DNA of 64,000 bases from Pseudomonas psychrophila (GTDB taxonomy: Bacteria; Pseudomonadota; Gammaproteobacteria; Pseudomonadales; Pseudomonadaceae): assembly GCF_001043005.1 (NCBI RefSeq), contig NZ_JYKZ01000007.1:1-64000 (forward strand), given 5' to 3'. This document shows positions 28,801-37,400 of the stretch, piece by piece. Both the position numbers and the translations under genes were made by a program. How positions within the stretch are numbered: position 1 is the first letter of the stretch; each line of letters starts with the position of its first letter. A model generated the notes under the pieces. The model saw only the letters and a list, made by a program, of their open reading frames with translations. It was not told where the DNA came from and made no database searches.

Positions 28801-30580
28801 ATTAAAATCGGCCACTTCAAGGCGTGTCGAATTAATCGGGCGGCTGGAGCTTGAGTTTGAGCGTTGGTACAAAAAACAGGCCGAGTTACTTGAATTGCTC
28901 CATCAAATGAATAACTTCAGCCGCATTGCCAATTATGAAACTGAAAAGCTCTATGGTTTGGCGGCAGTGCTGAAGTTTGCGTTTGATGTGCAAGTATTAA
29001 TTGAGGGCGAATATCGCCAGCTAAAAGGTAGCTCCCTGTCAGTCGGATTTTCCGACGCGAAGTTTCAGGCCCTGGAATCCCTGGCAGGTGGGGAAAGTGA
29101 GCCCTATGAGAAAATGATTGCCGACCTGAAAGTCACCGAGTCATGGGAAAAAAGGCTGGTGAGGACTTCCGAATTAACCTTCGATGCTTTGCAGGAAATC
29201 GGCAACGTGGATGCAGGCAATGACAGCAACTTGAAGCGTATTACCGAGATTGCGGATCTGGACCCGGCTTGGCGTTACTGGAATGTTGTGTATGTAAAGA
29301 CGTTGCTTGAATTGTTGGTAAAGGATGAAGTCAGTGAGTTGACACCCCTTGAGCTGGACTGCATCAATTACTTTGATAATTCGAGGTTGGCAACCGTGGC
29401 CATGTCCCAAGCCAGTATTGTGCTGGATGGCAGGATTTCAACGGCTGAACGTATAACGTTCTTTGATAGCGCGCTGCATGCGTACGAGGTGGCAAGGTTG
29501 CAATGCCGTGGCCTTTTGGCCCTGCAATCCAATGCTTTTCGAAATGAATACGTCATCTCACTGGATCGGATGCTTGAGCGGCTAAGCCATTTTGCAGAGG
29601 TCATTTTCAGCAACGCTATCAAGGCCATCGAAAACGTTGAAGTGGAGGAACCCGCTCCCTCTTCAAGCCAGCAGGCCGCCAGAGCCGAGAGCAGACCGCA
29701 TTCTTCGACCAGACCCAAGAAGGTATTCAAGACCGACAAGCAACAAGTGTTGGTCGGGGTGGTGCGCGACCCCGTTGCCGGAGAGACAGCAGAGGTGGTT
29801 GATGTTATCGATTCGATGAGCAATATGAAGGTCAGCAGCTACAGGAATACGGGAGGAGAAAGCTGGATTGAAGTTGAGAAGCCAATTCCGACAGTGCCCA
29901 GGCGCGCTAACCAGAGGCGGGCTTTGTCCCGGCTGGAATCCCAGGCGAGCGAGCAGTTGGAGCAAGTGGAAAGCACTGTCCAGCTGATCAAGTCCCAAGC
30001 CAAAACCGCGAAAATCCCGCTGGAAATCGAAGACATCCTGGTTCGCAAGTCCCAGGCGCTAGCGGATACCGCACGGAGTATGCAGGACATATTGACGGGC
30101 GCAGATGTGGCCGAGGGTCACATTTCTGACGTCAGGGCCAGCGCTGTCAGGGGGACGATTGCCGAACTGGAATTGAACGCCGAGCGGTTGAAACAGGAAG
30201 GCAGACAGATCCGGATCGAGATGATCAAGGAGCAGTATCCCACTGAGGAGCGGGTCGACTACCTGATGACCCAGGGCGAAATCGGCATATCGAGGCTGGG
30301 GCCCAGACGATCGCTGTCCAAAGGGGTGCGCAGGGACTATCTCCAGGAATATGAAATCAAGGACAAGTCGGGCGCTGTGCTCTGGTATGCACACTTTCAT
30401 TACGACACCCAGGATGCCGCACCGCAGTCCTACACCGCAGCGCATTTGAAAACCCTGGAGCAACGTACGATGAGTGAGCGAGCGCTGTACATGAAAGCGA
30501 GAAACAGCACCGATGTGATTGAGGTTTACCGGGGCAAGATCAACGCCGCCTTGGCTGGCAAGTTGTTTATCAACCTTTGA
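25874..30580 (+). CDS. Giant DUF6543/dermonecrotic-toxin-like protein
   Basis: A 1568-residue protein resembling the large Pseudomonas proteins annotated as dermonecrotic toxin domain or DUF6543. The N-terminal 600 or so residues hold the family-like blocks (MTPAQLMIERFTGLSERTL near 79; YFRLPGVAVLERS near 230; FVLYSPFNSEVLREFVSW near 595). Two hydrophobic segments near 706-740 and 756-778 could insert into a membrane. Residues about 930-1560 are mostly charged helix and predicted coiled coil, ending in a compact block (LWYAHFHYDTQ, AAHLKTLEQRT). No signal peptide, leucine-rich repeats or NEL E3-ligase cysteine motif is seen, unlike many relatives. Part of the C-terminal half (about 28730-29600) is more AT-rich. 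It stands alone; target and secretion route are unknown. Confidence 0.7.
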   Translation: MNSTRLPPDYLSRFDVLSSFKHTEFSALPTLEAVVSRTFEEVLNEQRPSLGIHPGATLKVAVPLRIAQLPVDPARRFHFMTPAQLMIERFTGLSERTLRQGAHWLSTEDNIEALSLLTVNMRDIEVIASEWSPQIPTLFKQALACFWGQVSGAGHSPLSWLARTLKAGLYSAALNTQRVPALTQEQVSLATEVTLASHKQHRLRSPGEGGNRAYVVNIDTTRLGEPRYFRLPGVAVLERSEDQQTTLLAWSLAGGIEAFDSLQAFGETLASRLEPPLSEHASWSLDEPEDEFFVALAHTLLDKQLEDIDAMFATARVQRWSAERLEHGLLNLTQMPDVFSARERSQFEQVADQFPAWLEEGSADDQLAYSALLAAEITRQSEARGHSFLDDVAPLPDYASHQLRTRILQDHPHATSVNVDDIEVHDLSIENLQMAWMTDDVMSLVDLSLTYIGGKPPGFLSVRGRNGVTLPQWMNAGYVKQLVQELDVGSSYIALLRRLLIEDEQVARTRRGLFKAQLRNQLPMLALEKKIKGESAITSRSVEIIQQLMHQDRLTAHDSVVIRPLELSPYEGAKVDTVLNMFIFGPRQKSVGPFVLYSPFNSEVLREFVSWQALLTAIKQAGPLNDQVLEWMPQKSRGYYVEGGFDRPHLESVLLEGELALLPRRPATLSERVLEGDHFEFLFDANTGALIALADRQSVSVSERRWSFFKQCAWTLFNGLTFFVSGPLAKAAWLFQVLLSIDTGLQARIERDKAAASQSVLDLLFIISLTLLHRGLTFQSERTQKARLKTAVDEPLFSVPEPIKPRTAPVRLQPRTPGTVPAHGREDYSPLDFSWFGASPQMTANQSVAIATFKVAVDLSKASKIEVGPFKGTYTYQGKYWVKIKDAVYRVSREQDGLVIQDDRNILRLGPWLMTDGQGSWDFDLRLRLRGGGPKKTVQALRAAKEKQISEFNTQRVALIAQKQTIQGVMELTLTLLKSATSRRVELIGRLELEFERWYKKQAELLELLHQMNNFSRIANYETEKLYGLAAVLKFAFDVQVLIEGEYRQLKGSSLSVGFSDAKFQALESLAGGESEPYEKMIADLKVTESWEKRLVRTSELTFDALQEIGNVDAGNDSNLKRITEIADLDPAWRYWNVVYVKTLLELLVKDEVSELTPLELDCINYFDNSRLATVAMSQASIVLDGRISTAERITFFDSALHAYEVARLQCRGLLALQSNAFRNEYVISLDRMLERLSHFAEVIFSNAIKAIENVEVEEPAPSSSQQAARAESRPHSSTRPKKVFKTDKQQVLVGVVRDPVAGETAEVVDVIDSMSNMKVSSYRNTGGESWIEVEKPIPTVPRRANQRRALSRLESQASEQLEQVESTVQLIKSQAKTAKIPLEIEDILVRKSQALADTARSMQDILTGADVAEGHISDVRASAVRGTIAELELNAERLKQEGRQIRIEMIKEQYPTEERVDYLMTQGEIGISRLGPRRSLSKGVRRDYLQEYEIKDKSGAVLWYAHFHYDTQDAAPQSYTAAHLKTLEQRTMSERALYMKARNSTDVIEVYRGKINAALAGKLFINL

Positions 30581-30656
30581 GCGAATTAGGGTGGCGTGCG
30601 GCGTATCGGTACCGCCTGCCACCCTTGAGCCGGTGCAGCGCAGCAGCTGTCAGGTG

Positions 30657-32810
30657 TTACAGCGTCCACTTCAGCGAAAACATTAGGTTGCGCGGATCGC
30701 CGTAAGTCCCTGAACCGCTGGCGGTAGGGATGCCCTGCCAGTATTTTTGATCCAGCACGTTGTTCAAGTTAACCCGTGCATCCCAGTGCTCATCCAGGCG
30801 ATAGCCAGCCATCAAGCCAACCACGGCATAAGGGTCTTGCTCGGCATGACCGTTGCCGACCCGGCCATAGGTTGCGCTTTGCGCCAGCACGTCAGCGCCA
30901 ATTCGGACTTTTTGCAGATCGCCTTGCAAGTGATAGGTGGTTGCAGCTTTGAACAGATGCTTGGGCTGGTTGGGTGCGAACAGGTTGCCTTTGTCAAAAG
31001 CCTTGTCCTTGACGAACTGGCTCAGCACCAGGGTATAGGCGGCGGAAGCCTGCCAGTCAGGGGTGATGGCACCGCTGATTTCCGCGTCCAGGCCACGGCT
31101 GCGGACTTCACCTGCGGCTTCATAGCAAGTGCGGTTGGTGGCAAGGCAACTGGAGGGCTGAGTATCGAGCGCATAAGCACGGTTTTCCTGGGTCATGTCG
31201 AACAGAGCCACGGATGCGTTCAGTTCACCGTTGAAGTACTCGCCCTTGATCCCGACTTCGTAACTTTCCCCTGTCATCGGTTTGAGCACCGAACCTGCGA
31301 CATCCTGTTGGGTTTGCGGCTTGAAAATTTCGGTGTAACTGGCATAGACCGAGTAAGTGTCGTTGATGTCGTAGACCACGCCCGCATACGGCGTGACTTG
31401 CTGAGTGACCTTGTAATCGCCGGTGCCCGAGCGGTTGTCGTATTTGTACCAGCTCAACCGGGAGCCGATGATCACGTGCAGCGGGTCGAACGGGTTGAAG
31501 CGAGCGGCGGCATAGACGCCTTCTTCTGTCGCGGTGTTTTGGCTCTGGTACGGGGTACGGTCAGCAATGTCCGGCTTGGGAATCACGCCCGGGTCGAAAT
31601 TGTAGATGTCGATCGGCGTGGCCTTGGCCCAGAAGCCGCCTTTCTGGTCGAATTTTTCCTGACGACGGCTTGCACCCACCGTCAGCTCATGTTCGCGGCC
31701 AAACAAGCGGAATGGGCCCGAGAGCGAGCCATCGAGGTTGGTCTGTACATCGGTGGTGTCGTACTGGCCGGAGGACTGGGTAAACCCGCCGCCCTTGGCT
31801 GCGCTCAAATAGCTGGAGAACGTGTTGGACTCGGCCCAGATCTTGGCGAAGGCCAGCCTGGAGGTCCAGCCGTTGTCGAAGCGGGTGGTGAGGTCGGTGA
31901 ACAGGCTGACGTTGTCCCGATCCCAATAGGCCCAGTCGTTGCTCAAGAATGTTGAACGCGACAAGTGCAGGTCTTCACCATTTGGACCTGCTGGCAGGCT
32001 GCCCCAGTCCGAGGTGGCGTCGTCGCGTTGCTTGGAGGCGCCGAGGGTCCAGGTGGTTGCATCGCTCAAGTCTGCTTCAATCACGCCGTAGAACGTTTGG
32101 CGCTGTTTATCGCGCTCGTCGATGTAGCTCTTGTCATCTTCATAGGCCGCCACCACGCGGCCGCGCAGGCTTCCCGCTTCATTGAGCTTGTTCGACGCGT
32201 CCACCTCGGTGCGGTAACGATCCCAGCTCCCGGCGCTGGTGGTGATACTGACCTGCGGCGTAGCGGTAGGGCGCTTGCGCACCAGATTCAGGGTGGCTGA
32301 CGGGCTACCGGCACCGCTCATCAGGCCCGTGGCGCCGCGTACGACCTCTACGCGGTCATACATGGCCAGATCCGCCCCGGCGATGGTGTCCAGGGTGAAC
32401 GTACTGAGACTGGTGGGCAGGCCGTCGTACATCAAGTTGTCAATGATAAAACCGCGTGCGAGGAACTGTTGGCGATCCCCACCGAACTTGCGAAGGGTAA
32501 TACCCGGTGCGTATTTGACCACGTCGTTGAGGTCATTCATGCCCTGATCATCCATGCGCTGACGGGTAATGACGCTGACCGATTGCGGTGTTTCCCGGAT
32601 CGATAACGGCAGGCCGACAGCCGTGCTCATTGCACCGGTGGTGTAGGAGCCGCTGCCTTCGGTGGTGGCGTTATCGGTTATCACGCTTTGGGCATTGATG
32701 TTCACCTCACCGAGGTTCAGCGGACCTGGACTGGTGGTGGCAGCCAGGGTTGCAGCAGAAAAACCCAGCGCCAGGGCACCGGTCAACGAAGAGGTAAAGG
32801 GAAGGGGCAT
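30657..32810 (-). CDS. TonB-dependent siderophore receptor
   Basis: A 717-residue outer-membrane receptor. It has a signal peptide (cut near TLAATT), then a plug domain (RETPQSVSVITRQRMDDQGMNDL near residue 73, YDRVEVVRGATGLMSGAGSPSATLNLVRKRP near 150), then a 22-strand barrel ending in an aromatic-rich last strand (NLMFSLKW). There is no N-terminal STN signalling domain, so it is not tied to an ECF sigma/anti-sigma cascade. It is closest in style to FhuE/FoxA-type ferrisiderophore receptors; the ligand is unknown. The ATG at 32810 has AGGA eight bases upstream and is preferred to the overlapping GTG. A Fur-like site lies upstream. Confidence 0.92.
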   Translation of the reverse strand: MPLPFTSSLTGALALGFSAATLAATTSPGPLNLGEVNINAQSVITDNATTEGSGSYTTGAMSTAVGLPLSIRETPQSVSVITRQRMDDQGMNDLNDVVKYAPGITLRKFGGDRQQFLARGFIIDNLMYDGLPTSLSTFTLDTIAGADLAMYDRVEVVRGATGLMSGAGSPSATLNLVRKRPTATPQVSITTSAGSWDRYRTEVDASNKLNEAGSLRGRVVAAYEDDKSYIDERDKQRQTFYGVIEADLSDATTWTLGASKQRDDATSDWGSLPAGPNGEDLHLSRSTFLSNDWAYWDRDNVSLFTDLTTRFDNGWTSRLAFAKIWAESNTFSSYLSAAKGGGFTQSSGQYDTTDVQTNLDGSLSGPFRLFGREHELTVGASRRQEKFDQKGGFWAKATPIDIYNFDPGVIPKPDIADRTPYQSQNTATEEGVYAAARFNPFDPLHVIIGSRLSWYKYDNRSGTGDYKVTQQVTPYAGVVYDINDTYSVYASYTEIFKPQTQQDVAGSVLKPMTGESYEVGIKGEYFNGELNASVALFDMTQENRAYALDTQPSSCLATNRTCYEAAGEVRSRGLDAEISGAITPDWQASAAYTLVLSQFVKDKAFDKGNLFAPNQPKHLFKAATTYHLQGDLQKVRIGADVLAQSATYGRVGNGHAEQDPYAVVGLMAGYRLDEHWDARVNLNNVLDQKYWQGIPTASGSGTYGDPRNLMFSLKWTL

Positions 32811-32919
32811 CACACAGATCCTGCAGAAGAAAAGATTCGTATCGGCTTTTCAGACAAATCGCAGTGACTGAAGCTCGTTGTCTGACAACGGACTACGCTA
32901 TTGCGTCGATACTAAAGAC

Positions 32920-32952
32920 TTATTCTCATCTGTAAATAGCAATTGTTATCAG
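32920..32952. promoter_or_regulatory. Candidate Fur box upstream of the TonB receptor
   Basis: On the receptor strand the region reads TGATAACAATTGCTATTT followed by ATGAGAATAA. Both halves resemble Fur-box elements (GATAATGATAATCATTATC consensus; TGAGAAT is frequent in Pseudomonas iron promoters). It lies about 110 bases upstream of the start. Apart from this site and the terminator at 33108-33141, the 407-base gap 32811-33217 shows nothing recognisable. Confidence 0.55.
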
Positions 32953-33107
32953 ATGCGCTGGATTTGTATTTGCACTTGAGGTTAATGCGCTTGTCCTCTA
33001 TGCCCATTCACTCTGGATTAGCTGGACGAAAAGGGTGGTCAAAGGAGCGATAGCCCAATGGAAGCAGGGGGATGTGTTCATAGCCCCTTGAGTTTTAGAT
33101 TCCAGAA

Positions 33108-33141
33108 AAACAAATGCCCCGACACGTCGGGGCATTTGTTT
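33108..33141. terminator. Bidirectional-looking hairpin downstream of ybiT
   Basis: A perfect 16-base-pair stem, AAACAAATGCCCCGAC / GTCGGGGCATTTGTTT, with an AC loop. A-rich and T-rich flanks allow it to work on either strand; it most likely ends the ybiT transcript, which stops at 33218. Its ATGCCCCGA core is shared with the hairpin at 23176-23207. Confidence 0.8.
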
Positions 33142-33217
33142 TCGATCCTGATCAGGCTATGTTTTCACATGCTCTGGCCAGCATGGGGTATTGCGCGACG
33201 ACGCGGGGTGCCTTTAA

Positions 33218-34804
33218 TCAGAACACAACGCCCTGGCTACGCAGGTAGTCATCGTATGTGCCGCTGAAGTCAATCACGCCACTTGGGCTCAGCTCGATAA
33301 TACGAGTGGCCAGCGACGATACGAACTCACGGTCATGGCTGACGAATACCAGAGTACCCGGGTAGTTCTCGAGTGCCAGGTTCAGCGCCTCGATGGATTC
33401 CATGTCCAAGTGGTTGGTCGGTTCGTCCATGATCAGTACGTTGGCTTTTTGCAGGATCAGCTTGCCGAACAGCATGCGGCCTTGCTCACCACCGGAAATA
33501 ACCTTGACCGACTTGAGGATGTCATCGTTGGAGAACAGCATGCGGCCCAAAGTGCCGCGTACCATTTGCTCGCCTTGAGTCCACTGGCCCATCCAGTCGA
33601 ACAGGGTCATGTCGTCTTCGAAGTCGTGGGCATGGTCCTGGGCGTAGTAGCCCAGTTCAGCGGCATCTGTCCACTTCACAGTACCGGCATCCGGGGTCAG
33701 TTCGTTGACCAGGGTGCGCAGCAGGGTGGTTTTACCGATACCGTTCGGGCCAATGATTGCAACGCGCTCGCCGGCTTCAACGGTGAAGCTGAAGTCCTTG
33801 AACAGAATCTTGCCATCAAAGCCTTTAGCCATTTGCTCGACCATAACGGCCTGGCGGTGCAGCTTTTTGTTCTGTTCAAAGCGAATGAACGGGCTGACAC
33901 GGCTCGAAGGCTTGACCTCGGCCAGGGTGATCTTGTCGATCGCCTTGGCGCGGGAGCTGGCCTGCTTGGATTTCGAGGCGTTGGCCGAGAAGCGGCTGAC
34001 GAACGCTTGCAGTTCGTTGATCTGCGCTTTCTTCTTGGCGTTTTCGGAGAGCAGTTGCTCGCGCGACTGGGTCGCGACGGTCATGTACTCGTCATAGTTG
34101 CCCGGGAACAGACGCAATTCGCCGTAGTCCAGGTCAGCCATGTGGGTGCAGACACTGTTCAGGAAGTGCCTATCGTGAGAGATGATGATCATCAGGCTGT
34201 TGCGCTGGGTCAGAATGTTTTCCAGCCAGCGGATGGTGTTGATATCCAGGTGGTTGGTTGGTTCGTCGAGCAGCAGTACTTCAGGATCCGAAAACAGTGC
34301 CTGGGCAAGAAGAACACGCAGCTTCCAGCCCGGTGATACTTCGCTCATCGGGCCGTTGTGCTGTTCGATGCCGATACCCAGGCCCAGGAGCAATTCGCCG
34401 GCACGGGATTCAGCGGTATAACCGTCCATTTCTGCGAACTCGGTTTCGAGCTCGGCAACGGCCATGCCGTCATCTTCAGTCATTTCAGGCAGCGAATAGA
34501 TGCGATCGCGCTCGGCCTTGACCTTCCACAGCTCTTCGTGACCCATGATCACGGTGTCGATTACGGTGAATTCTTCGTAAGCGAACTGGTCCTGGCGCAA
34601 TTTACCCAGACGCACGTTCGGCTCCAGCATGACCTGGCCGCCAGATGGCTCAAGATCATCACCGAGGATTTTCATGAAGGTGGACTTGCCGCAACCGTTG
34701 GCGCCGATCAAACCGTAACGGTTACCTGCACCAAATTTTACTGAAACGTTCTCGAATAGCGGCTTTGCGCCGAACTGCATCGTGATATTTGCTGTGGAGA
34801 TCAA
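33218..34804 (-). CDS. ybiT: ABC-F family ATPase YbiT
   Basis: A 528-residue ABC-F protein with two ATPase domains and no membrane part, closely resembling E. coli YbiT in sequence and length (530). Walker A motifs are GANGCGKST (near residue 35) and GPNGIGKTT (near 354); signature/Walker B pairs are [16 protein letters not shown] with [11 protein letters not shown], and [14 protein letters not shown] with [11 protein letters not shown]. The linker is the highly charged segment near residues 245-300. ABC-F proteins act on ribosomes; YbiT's exact role is unsettled. A TTG start fits the family N terminus ([11 protein letters not shown]) and has AGG eight bases upstream. Confidence 0.95.
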   Translation of the reverse strand: MISTANITMQFGAKPLFENVSVKFGAGNRYGLIGANGCGKSTFMKILGDDLEPSGGQVMLEPNVRLGKLRQDQFAYEEFTVIDTVIMGHEELWKVKAERDRIYSLPEMTEDDGMAVAELETEFAEMDGYTAESRAGELLLGLGIGIEQHNGPMSEVSPGWKLRVLLAQALFSDPEVLLLDEPTNHLDINTIRWLENILTQRNSLMIIISHDRHFLNSVCTHMADLDYGELRLFPGNYDEYMTVATQSREQLLSENAKKKAQINELQAFVSRFSANASKSKQASSRAKAIDKITLAEVKPSSRVSPFIRFEQNKKLHRQAVMVEQMAKGFDGKILFKDFSFTVEAGERVAIIGPNGIGKTTLLRTLVNELTPDAGTVKWTDAAELGYYAQDHAHDFEDDMTLFDWMGQWTQGEQMVRGTLGRMLFSNDDILKSVKVISGGEQGRMLFGKLILQKANVLIMDEPTNHLDMESIEALNLALENYPGTLVFVSHDREFVSSLATRIIELSPSGVIDFSGTYDDYLRSQGVVF

Positions 34805-34816
34805 TTACTTTACCTA

Positions 34817-35135
34817 TCAATAGCTTAGAAAGCGCGAATTTGGACCGGGACCAATTTTTGACCCCTTTGGGAGCTCTTCAAGCTCACTCCGATCTGAGCT
34901 TGAGTTGATCCATCGCGCATAAGTCGACAGCAGCATCTGCACGTTATGGCCGAGCTGCTGGGAAATAAATGCGGGGGTTCATGCCAGACATATTGCGTAT
35001 TGTCTCATAGGTGTGCCGGCAGTTGTACGGTGGTCTGTACCGTATCTTCAAGGCGCTGATGGTCGGCTTGCAGGGTTTGAGCCCGTCATAGGGTCGCGTC
35101 ACGCATTTAATGGGGCTTTGCGCCCCGTTTTGCAC
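34817..35135 (-). pseudogene. Tyrosine integrase 3' remnant, frameshifted
   Basis: The C-terminal catalytic end of a phage-type tyrosine recombinase survives without its 5' part. One frame gives RYRPPYNCRHTYETIRNMSGMNP, with the conserved R-H-x-x-R-region sequence RHTY, then stops. A single shift into the next frame continues in perfect register as FISQQLGHNVQMLLSTYARWINS, including the LGH box and the catalytic tyrosine, and ends at a TGA at 34817-34819. The stop lies only 12 bases from the ybiT start, so the remnant abuts the essential-looking neighbour directly. It marks an old integration or deletion event at one edge of the 34.8-39.7 kb accessory stretch. Confidence 0.8.
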
Positions 35136-35233
35136 TCGTTATCCATCCCGGCAGTGACCGAATACATCCATGAACAGCCGTGAGCTGGTACTTGAAATAG
35201 ACGGTCACTGACCTGTTGTGTCCCGCAAGTCGC

Positions 35234-35863
35234 TTAAAGCTGTTTCAGGGTTTCCTGGGTAATGGCTTCAAGACCGGCTTCGGTGATTTTCTTCCAGTCG
35301 GTATCTGTCGGCACTTTCAAGTTCTCGCTGACCAGCGTTTTCACGAAGTGTTCAGGCTTGCCTGGGGTTTTTATCTGCAAAAAGGACTTGTTGCGTAGCA
35401 CTTTATCGAGCACGCCTTCAGCCGTGTACCATGACCAGAATTCAATGATGTTTACGTTCACTTGTCTGACATCAAGGGCTCCAGGAGCGCTGACCACCTC
35501 ATAGCCTGCCTGGCGGTAAGCGGTGGCAACGGCATCGCCTACCAACCCTGAAACTGTACGGCCCTGTGGCAACAGCACGTCGCCGATGGCCATATTGAAG
35601 TTATTGCGTTTGCGCGCAATCGCCCGCTCGGTTATCGACGTGTCGTCGATGTCGTCGTACTTCAGTGACGGTATATCGAATCTGGAAGGCTTGATCTCAA
35701 AAACACGACTATCAACGGTACTGATGTAAACCTTTTTGCCATTGCTGGGGGCCGGTGTCTCAGTATTGCCTGGTGGCAAAACATCCACATTCACTTCTGC
35801 CCTGTTAGTGGCGCAACCTGACAACAGCACCAATGCAGCAACCGCCAAAATTTTGCGAACCAT
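35234..35863 (-). CDS. Hypothetical lipoprotein (YajG-like architecture)
   Basis: A 209-residue lipoprotein. The signal peptide ends in a clear lipobox (LLSGC near residue 18). The mature part has a proline-rich linker, then a mixed alpha/beta domain with GDVLLPQGRTVSGLVGDAVATAYRQAGY and VNVNIIEFWSWYT. The layout recalls YajG-type outer-membrane lipoproteins, but the resemblance is general. The ATG at 35863 is chosen because GGGAG lies eight bases upstream; the earlier TTG is too close to it. It stands alone beside the integrase remnant. Function unknown. Confidence 0.75.
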   Translation of the reverse strand: MVRKILAVAALVLLSGCATNRAEVNVDVLPPGNTETPAPSNGKKVYISTVDSRVFEIKPSRFDIPSLKYDDIDDTSITERAIARKRNNFNMAIGDVLLPQGRTVSGLVGDAVATAYRQAGYEVVSAPGALDVRQVNVNIIEFWSWYTAEGVLDKVLRNKSFLQIKTPGKPEHFVKTLVSENLKVPTDTDWKKITEAGLEAITQETLKQL

Positions 35864-36166
35864 CTTCAATACTCCCTCTTATAGTGCGCCTTCATAGGCA
35901 TGACCCAAAACTGGCCAAAAAGAGTGTAGAAGACAAATCGCAGCTCTACTGCTGGGATATTTCACGGGGTTGAACGCAAAAAAATCGGCTCAGATTCAGG
36001 CCGTCATTGCAGTCGTTGAATCGCGTAATTGTTGTGTGTGACGCCTGTTATTGCTCAGTGAAAATACGCTTGCAACCCCATGGCAGGCACCTTGCACCGA
36101 AGCGTGATGTGTTGAAGTGAGCTAAAGCAGTGCTTTAGGCTATCGACCTATTCAGGAGGTTTTTAA
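35864..36166. other. Divergent intergenic region
   Basis: About 300 bases between the lipoprotein gene and the small exported-protein gene. It must hold both promoters. I see no repeat, hairpin with a T run, or small open frame with a good ribosome binding site other than AGGAGG just before 36167. Confidence 0.5.
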
Positions 36167-36466
36167 ATGAAACAGTTACTGTTAGGTGTTCTGCTGGCTT
36201 CGAGTGCTGGCCTTGTACATGCCGGGGTTCCGTTAGTTAACGCAACCTGTCCAGGAGGCACTGAGGTCCACGCCGATCAGGGTGGTCCCATTTATATCAA
36301 TGGCAAAGAGGCCACGCTGAAGAAGTTCAGTGAAACCTATTTCGAGGCCAAGGGCAGCGGTATTACGATTTCGTTGATGATCAATCCAGACGGCTCTGCA
36401 AGTGTTTCATATACAGGTAAGGCCAGGGCTAATGGGATCTGCCAGGTAAAAGGGCAGGACACCTGA
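36167..36466 (+). CDS. Small exported protein, unknown function
   Basis: A 99-residue protein with a strong signal peptide (residues 1-19, cut after VHA). The mature domain has two cysteines (NATCPGG and NGICQVK) that could form a disulfide and a predicted beta-rich core (PIYINGKEATLKKF, GSGITISLMINPDGSASVSY). AGGAGG lies eight bases upstream of the ATG, a strong ribosome binding site. I do not recognise the family. It is followed 103 bases later by an unrelated membrane protein gene. Confidence 0.75.
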   Translation: MKQLLLGVLLASSAGLVHAGVPLVNATCPGGTEVHADQGGPIYINGKEATLKKFSETYFEAKGSGITISLMINPDGSASVSYTGKARANGICQVKGQDT

Positions 36467-36569
36467 CAACAGCGCCACTTCAGGTGTTTGTGGAACGCTC
36501 GCGGGATAAATCAAATGAACCCCTGAGGGAATTGGACTCTAAGTAAATTCAATCCCACGGAAATTTACT

Positions 36570-37103
36570 GTGTCCAAGATCATTACCGAGGATGTTCACG
36601 TTCCAAGGGAGTCTGCCGAGGACGTATTTCTATTTGGTACTCCGAAAGACCGTCTGGATTTCTATCGACGAGAGATCCAGTACGAAACCTCCTTGCTGTC
36701 CAATCGTACGAACGCCTATTTGACGGCTCAGTCGTTTCTGGTCATCGCGTTCGCTTCCTCAATGGCCAACCTGAATCCTGCGTGGGGTGAGTTGTTCACT
36801 CTGATAGTGCCCACCTTGATGGCGGTTCTGGGCGTTGTGAGTTCACTGAATGCCTGGCCAGGATTTAAAGCGTCGAATGTCATTATTGATCATTGGCATT
36901 TCAAGCAAAGCCATTTGCTCAAAAGTGATCCTGTGATGGGAAATGCCTACGATGATTCCCCTTTGTTCAACGAGACTGAGTCCAGTCACAAGGGGTATAG
37001 AAAGTCTCTGATGTTCTCCATGAGAACGCCCTGGTTATTCATGTTTTTTTGGCTGGTCCTAGGAAGCTTTTGTATCTGTGTTCAGCTCTCCAATGCCAGT
37101 TGA
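36570..37103 (+). CDS. Membrane protein of unknown function
   Basis: A 177-residue protein with a charged N-terminal helix (RLDFYRREIQYETSLLSNRTN), two adjacent membrane spans (about residues 52-70 and 74-95), a cytoplasmic middle of about 50 residues and a third span near the C terminus (WLFMFFWLVLGSFCICVQL). The two-span hairpin after a helical lead is reminiscent of RipA-like octameric membrane proteins or SLATT-type effectors, but the match is by shape only. A GTG start is used; no strong ribosome binding site is seen. Orphan gene in the accessory stretch. Confidence 0.65.
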   Translation: MSKIITEDVHVPRESAEDVFLFGTPKDRLDFYRREIQYETSLLSNRTNAYLTAQSFLVIAFASSMANLNPAWGELFTLIVPTLMAVLGVVSSLNAWPGFKASNVIIDHWHFKQSHLLKSDPVMGNAYDDSPLFNETESSHKGYRKSLMFSMRTPWLFMFFWLVLGSFCICVQLSNAS

Positions 37104-37400
37104 GGCGCTGCACACAGTGCTTTGTTCGTCGTTGCGAGGCTAGCCCTTCACGCAACGTATACGGGCCCGCTATAGGCGTACGTTCAACTGCTACGCTAAT
37201 GATCTGCAGTGCCTGACGGCTCAAATAAGTCTCTGACACTCAACCCTCGATTGTGAAGCGTGCTAACAGAATGGGGTTGAGGAATGCAGGGGCTGTCGGC
37301 GAACAGGCGTGGGATGCCCTGCACGAATAACCAGTATATGAATTCAACCGAGATACAGCTCACGTCAGTTATCGAGGCTTCATTGTTGAGGTGTTCGTCC

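Noticed and set aside
30747..31955. 402-codon frame opposite the TonB receptor
   Set aside because: Antisense shadow of a clear receptor gene.
33045..33105. Possible tRNA-like start (GCGATAGCCCAATGG)
   Set aside because: No matching acceptor strand, anticodon arm or T-loop sequence follows.
33335..34336. 333-codon frame opposite ybiT
   Set aside because: Antisense shadow of a highly conserved ABC-F protein.
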